Assembly: GCA_040255575.1 (NCBI GenBank)
Contig: JBDZVF010000294.1
Coordinates: 1 to 8,175 of the forward strand
DNA length: 8,175 nucleotides
From: JADGHX01 sp040255575
Lineage (GTDB): Bacteria > Pseudomonadota > Gammaproteobacteria > Steroidobacterales > Steroidobacteraceae
Direction: 5' to 3'
Of this stretch, positions 5,175-8,175 are shown one piece after another (the first letter of the stretch is position 1; each line of letters opens with the position of its first letter). The notes beneath the pieces are model-generated. The model was not told the origin of the DNA. It saw only the letters and a program-made list of their open reading frames with translations, and searched no databases. Made by a program: the position numbers and the translations under genes.

Positions 5175-7565
5175 ATGTCCGCGCGCGAAGAACACGTCTT
5201 GAAAGGGGAGCTGGCCGAAGGCACACGCCTCGGACCGTGGCAGCTGGTGCGCCTGATCGGGCGCGGCGGTGCGGGCGAGGTGTATCTCGCAATGCGCGCG
5301 GATGGCGCCTTCCAGCAGAAGGTCGCGATCAAGGTGCTGCACCAGGGCGCCGTTGCGGAAGCGGCTCGCTTCCAGGCGGAGCGCGAGATTCTCGCGCGCC
5401 TCGAGCACCCCGGCATCGCGCGGCTGCTCGATGGCGGCCTGCACTCCGGAGGCCAGCCCTACATGGTGATGGAGTACGTCGAGGGGCAGACCCTCACGGA
5501 CTTCTGCGACTCCCGCAGGCTCAACCTCACCGCGCGCCTGAAACTCTTCATCGAAGTGTGTCACGTGGTCGCGTATGCGCATCGCAACTTCGTGGTCCAT
5601 CGCGATCTCAAGCCTCGCAACATTCTCGTGACGCATGAAGGCCGCGTGAAGCTCCTGGACTTCGGTGTCGCGAAGCTGCTCGACGTGGTCGCCGGTGCCG
5701 ACGCGGACAAGACCTCAGCGCCACTCACTCCCGACTACGCCGCGCCCGAGCAGCTCACCGGTTACCCGATCACGACCGCAACGGACGTGTATGCGCTCGG
5801 CGTCGTGCTCTTCGAGCTGCTGACGAGCCGCCGGCCCTTTCAGAACACGTTGATGCCGGTCGCGCATGCCGTTTACAGCGTCTTGCACGAAGTGCCGCCG
5901 CTACCGAGTCGCGCGGCGCGCGTGCTCGATCGCGCGCGAATCCCGGCGCGGCTGCTCGAAGGCGACCTCGATGCGATCGTCGCGAAGTGTCTTCGCAAAG
6001 AGGCGGGGCACCGGTACGAAGGTGTCGACGCGCTCGAGCTCGATCTGCGCCGCCATCTCGAATCCAAGCCGGTGACGGCGCGCGAGGGCGCGCGGCTGTA
6101 TGTGCTCGGGCGATTCCTGCGGCGGCATCGGCTCATCGTCGCAGCCGGCGTCACGGTCGTTATTGCGCTCGCCGTGTCGCTCGCTGCGGTGTCATGGCAG
6201 GCACACCGAGTGGCGCTCGAGCGCGATATCGCCAGGCGCGCGGCAGCCCGCGAAGAAGCCGTTCGCTACTACGTGACCAATCTGTTCCGCGCATCCTCTT
6301 CGGAGCACGGCGCCGAGCCGACGACGGCCAAGCAGATGCTGGATCGAAGCGCGCAGCGCGTGCTGCGGGAGTATCGCGACGATCCGTACCTCGCCGGCAA
6401 GGTGGTCGAGACGCTCAGCGATCTTTACGGAGCGCTCGAGGATTTCGAAGGTCAGGTGCCGCTTCTCGAAGGCTTCCTGAATCAGGTCGGGCCGGAAGCC
6501 GACCCGGAGTCGGTGGCGTTCGCCCGGCAACAGCTTGCGAATGCCGAGCTGCAGAGAGGCAACATCGCGAACGCGGCGCGGCTCGTGCCGCTGGCGCTCG
6601 ATTTCTGGGCGACCGATCGGCAACGTTTCGCGCCTCAACGGCTCGAAGGGCTCGTGATCAAGGGAAGACTCCAGCGTGCGCAGGGAGATCTGGAAGGCTC
6701 CATCGCAACGTATGGCGCCGCGCTGGAGGAGCGCATTGCGTTGTCGGGGCTGAACCACCCGGAGACGGCGGCGCTGTACAACTCGCTGGCTGTCGCGCAC
6801 ATGCATGCGAACCACTTCAATGCAGCGCTCATCGCGTATCGCAAGGCGCTCGCCATCCAGGATGCGCTCGGCAGAACGGAGGATCTCGGCGCGCAGATCA
6901 TGCGCGCGAACATGGGGATGCTCGCGTTTCGATACGGGCAGGTGGATGAGGCCGAGGCGATTCTGCGCAGCGCGTTCACGAAACAGCGCGCGCTCGCCGG
7001 GGATTCGGCGGCGGTCTCCGCGTCGATGGGGTACTACGGGGTGATTCTCAGCATGCGCGAGAAGCATGATGAAGCCATCTCGGTGTTACGCACGGCTGTG
7101 AACATGGCGAGCACGTTTGCGGGGCCGGCGAGTCCAGTGGCGGTTCAGAATCGGCTGTTCCTTGCTGAAGCACTCGATGCGGCGGGGGAGAAGACGAGCG
7201 CGTCGACGATGCTCCTTGAGAATTTCGCGCTGGCGCGCAAGCAGCTCGGGGATGGGAACCTCGCGGTGCTTCGCACGCGGCTTGCGCAGGCGCGGATGGA
7301 GATTCGAGGCGGGGACCGGGCGGCGGGCAATGCGGAGCTTGGTGAGTTGATCCCGTTGCTGCGTGAGCAGGGCAAGCCAGGGCAGCTGGCGCTCGGGCAG
7401 GCGCTGGTGCTTCAGGGCGAGTCGCTGTTGCTCGATGGGAAGCGGAGCGAGGCCGCCACGCCGCTCGCCGAGGCGCTGCAGATGAGGCAGACGCTGCTAT
7501 GGGATCGCAGTCCCGATGTCGAGGAAGCCAGGAAGTTGCTGGCGCAGGCGCGAACTAGCGAATGA
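5175..7565 (+). CDS. membrane Ser/Thr protein kinase with C-terminal TPRs
   Basis: A 796-aa Hanks-type kinase. Seen: glycine loop GRGGAGEV (29-36); VAIK with ATP-anchoring Lys53; a helix-C Glu at 69 or 71; catalytic HRDLKPRN (142-149; Asp144, Lys146, Asn149); DFG (162-164); APE (190-192); and the conserved Asp204 in TATDVYALG. All catalytic residues are present, so it should be active. The activation loop (165-189) offers Thr180, Ser181 and Thr185 as autophosphorylation sites. The Arg of HRD marks an RD kinase. A single membrane helix spans about 320-341 after a basic RFLRRHR stop. Residues about 345-796 are helical repeats of TPR type (for example about 535-570, an NSLAVAHMHANHFNAALIAY segment), which should be periplasmic and act as sensor or docking surface. 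It has no PASTA domains. Similar kinases often sit beside an ECF sigma factor in other genomes; none is seen here. The start at 5175 leaves about 20 residues before the domain. Confidence 0.93.
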   Translation: MSAREEHVLKGELAEGTRLGPWQLVRLIGRGGAGEVYLAMRADGAFQQKVAIKVLHQGAVAEAARFQAEREILARLEHPGIARLLDGGLHSGGQPYMVMEYVEGQTLTDFCDSRRLNLTARLKLFIEVCHVVAYAHRNFVVHRDLKPRNILVTHEGRVKLLDFGVAKLLDVVAGADADKTSAPLTPDYAAPEQLTGYPITTATDVYALGVVLFELLTSRRPFQNTLMPVAHAVYSVLHEVPPLPSRAARVLDRARIPARLLEGDLDAIVAKCLRKEAGHRYEGVDALELDLRRHLESKPVTAREGARLYVLGRFLRRHRLIVAAGVTVVIALAVSLAAVSWQAHRVALERDIARRAAAREEAVRYYVTNLFRASSSEHGAEPTTAKQMLDRSAQRVLREYRDDPYLAGKVVETLSDLYGALEDFEGQVPLLEGFLNQVGPEADPESVAFARQQLANAELQRGNIANAARLVPLALDFWATDRQRFAPQRLEGLVIKGRLQRAQGDLEGSIATYGAALEERIALSGLNHPETAALYNSLAVAHMHANHFNAALIAYRKALAIQDALGRTEDLGAQIMRANMGMLAFRYGQVDEAEAILRSAFTKQRALAGDSAAVSASMGYYGVILSMREKHDEAISVLRTAVNMASTFAGPASPVAVQNRLFLAEALDAAGEKTSASTMLLENFALARKQLGDGNLAVLRTRLAQARMEIRGGDRAAGNAELGELIPLLREQGKPGQLALGQALVLQGESLLLDGKRSEAATPLAEALQMRQTLLWDRSPDVEEARKLLAQARTSE

Positions 7566-7589
7566 GTGCCCTCAGCGCTGCTGAGTGGC
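7566..7589. other. hairpin at the convergent gene junction
   Basis: CTCAGC (7571-7576) and GCTGAG (7580-7585) form a 6-bp stem with a 3-nt loop, starting 5 bp after the kinase stop and overlapping the stop codon of the opposing gene. Neither strand has a following T-run, so termination here would not be of the classical intrinsic kind. Confidence 0.4.
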
Positions 7590-8175
7590 TCGCGGACGCG
7601 GGCCGCTCGCGCGACCAGTGTCGACTGATGGCGCGGGCCGTGGCGCGGCCTGCGTCGGCCGCGAGGGCATCGGCTGCGACTGAACCGGTCGTGGCTGGGA
7701 CATTACCGGCCGCTGCGGCGGCGGGCTCGCCGGTCGCGGCGGGCTAACCGGTCGCGGCTGGGTCACCGGTCGCGGGGGAACCGACGAGCCGCCGGTCGTG
7801 AAGCGCCCGCCATTCCGGCGCGGCTCCACCACTCTCGGCACGCTCACAGGCGGCGTGTACGTCCTCTCGCGCCCATCCACCACATCCGCGCGCGGGGTTC
7901 TCGGCACCACGTATCGCGGCGTCCGCACGCGGTCATTCACGCGATCATTATCCAGCGACGGTCGCGGCCGATCGCCGTCGACCCGCGAGGGTCGCGTGCT
8001 GAATGAATTGGAGTTCGACTCCACCCGCGTGCCGAAGCGCCCGGCGTGGTTCTGCACTGTGAAGCCCCCACGAGGCGGCCGCGGCACGTGCCAGCCGTGC
8101 TCGCGCGAAGGCCGCCCGCGCCCGACAACCACGGTGCCACCCGGCCGCGCAATCGGCCGCCCATGACGCGGCCCG
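7572..8175 (-). CDS. Pro/Arg-rich low-complexity protein (5' part outside window)
   Basis: The minus frame is open from the right edge to the TGA at 7574-7572 and gives the last 200 residues of a longer protein; the GTG at 8132 is unlikely to be the true start because the frame continues upstream without a stop. Third codon positions are strongly G/C, which supports this frame over the overlapping alternatives. The visible part is basic and rich in Pro, Arg, Val and Ser. A first part has WHVPRPPRGGF and RYVVPRTPRADVVDGRE stretches. The last about 70 residues are PRP-type repeats (PRPVTQ, PRPVSP, PRPASP and so on) with several Gln. No catalytic motif or membrane segment is visible. Such tails occur on secreted or envelope proteins, including some with FecR-like or DUF6600 N-termini, but the N-terminal part needed to decide is missing. 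Its stop faces the kinase stop across 6 bp. Confidence 0.7.
   Translation of the reverse strand, partial: GPRHGRPIARPGGTVVVGRGRPSREHGWHVPRPPRGGFTVQNHAGRFGTRVESNSNSFSTRPSRVDGDRPRPSLDNDRVNDRVRTPRYVVPRTPRADVVDGRERTYTPPVSVPRVVEPRRNGGRFTTGGSSVPPRPVTQPRPVSPPRPASPPPQRPVMSQPRPVQSQPMPSRPTQAAPRPAPSVDTGRASGPRPRATQQR
7730..7783. repeat. three 18-bp repeats encoding PRPVxx
   Basis: Units at 7730-7747, 7748-7765 and 7766-7783 share ccggtcgcgg at their start and vary in their last bases. Read on the minus strand they give the PRP hexapeptide repeats of the Pro-rich protein; more degenerate copies continue to the left down to about 7680. Confidence 0.7.

Noticed and set aside
4955..5416. Minus-strand reading frame of 153 aa whose end contains NLVCLACRAHDN, faintly like the tail of an HNH endonuclease
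   Set aside because: Most of it is antisense to the conserved kinase domain, the other HNH residues are absent, and the matching stretch coincides with the arms of the RNA stems. Kept only as an alternative explanation (a gene remnant) for the gap.
7798..8166. Plus-strand frame of 122 aa in the right-hand region
   Set aside because: The minus frame covers the whole region to the window edge with strong G/C third positions and repeat periodicity; the plus frame is its shadow.

Overview
The window is GC-rich (well above 60% by eye), and its reading frames favour G or C at third positions. The gene content is proteobacterial: an aerobic glpD-glpK pair, a large membrane-anchored Ser/Thr kinase with TPRs, and a LACTB2-like metallo-hydrolase. 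A gammaproteobacterium of the Steroidobacter/Nevskia/Xanthomonad type is my guess. That placement is inference; there is no rRNA or other marker gene here.

Layout, left to right. (1) 1-1031, minus strand: the first 343 codons of an MBL-fold hydrolase with a LACTB2-type winged helix. Its C-terminus runs into a 15-bp tandem array encoding repeated Ser-Ala-Ala-Met-Pro and leaves the window at base 1. (2) 1078-4101, plus strand: a tight glpD-glpK operon. The two genes are 3 bp apart, and glpK starts with GTG behind a strong Shine-Dalgarno sequence buried in the end of glpD. Together they convert glycerol to dihydroxyacetone phosphate. No glpF or glpR is visible. (3) 4188-4967, plus strand: an unrecognised protein with two membrane segments and a probable periplasmic domain. 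(4) 4968-5174: a roughly 200-bp gap without a plausible protein gene. It has an intrinsic terminator oriented for the minus strand and long-range complementary stems whose wobble pairs work only as minus-strand RNA. This is the best candidate here for an undescribed element, a small structured RNA. (5) 5175-7565, plus strand: a 796-aa Ser/Thr kinase, with an N-terminal catalytic domain, one membrane segment and a C-terminal TPR half outside the cytoplasm. A TATAGT box 8 bp before its ATG suggests a leaderless transcript. (6) 7572-8175, minus strand: the last 200 codons of a Pro/Arg-rich low-complexity protein, convergent with the kinase and only 6 bp from its stop.

The metabolic core (glpD, glpK) is conventional, but the glycerol kinase seems to lack the E. 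coli residues for fructose-1,6-bisphosphate and IIA-Glc control. The right half looks like a signalling or cell-envelope neighbourhood: receptor-like kinase, two-TM envelope protein, Pro-rich protein and candidate sRNA. Nothing in the sequence proves that these work together.
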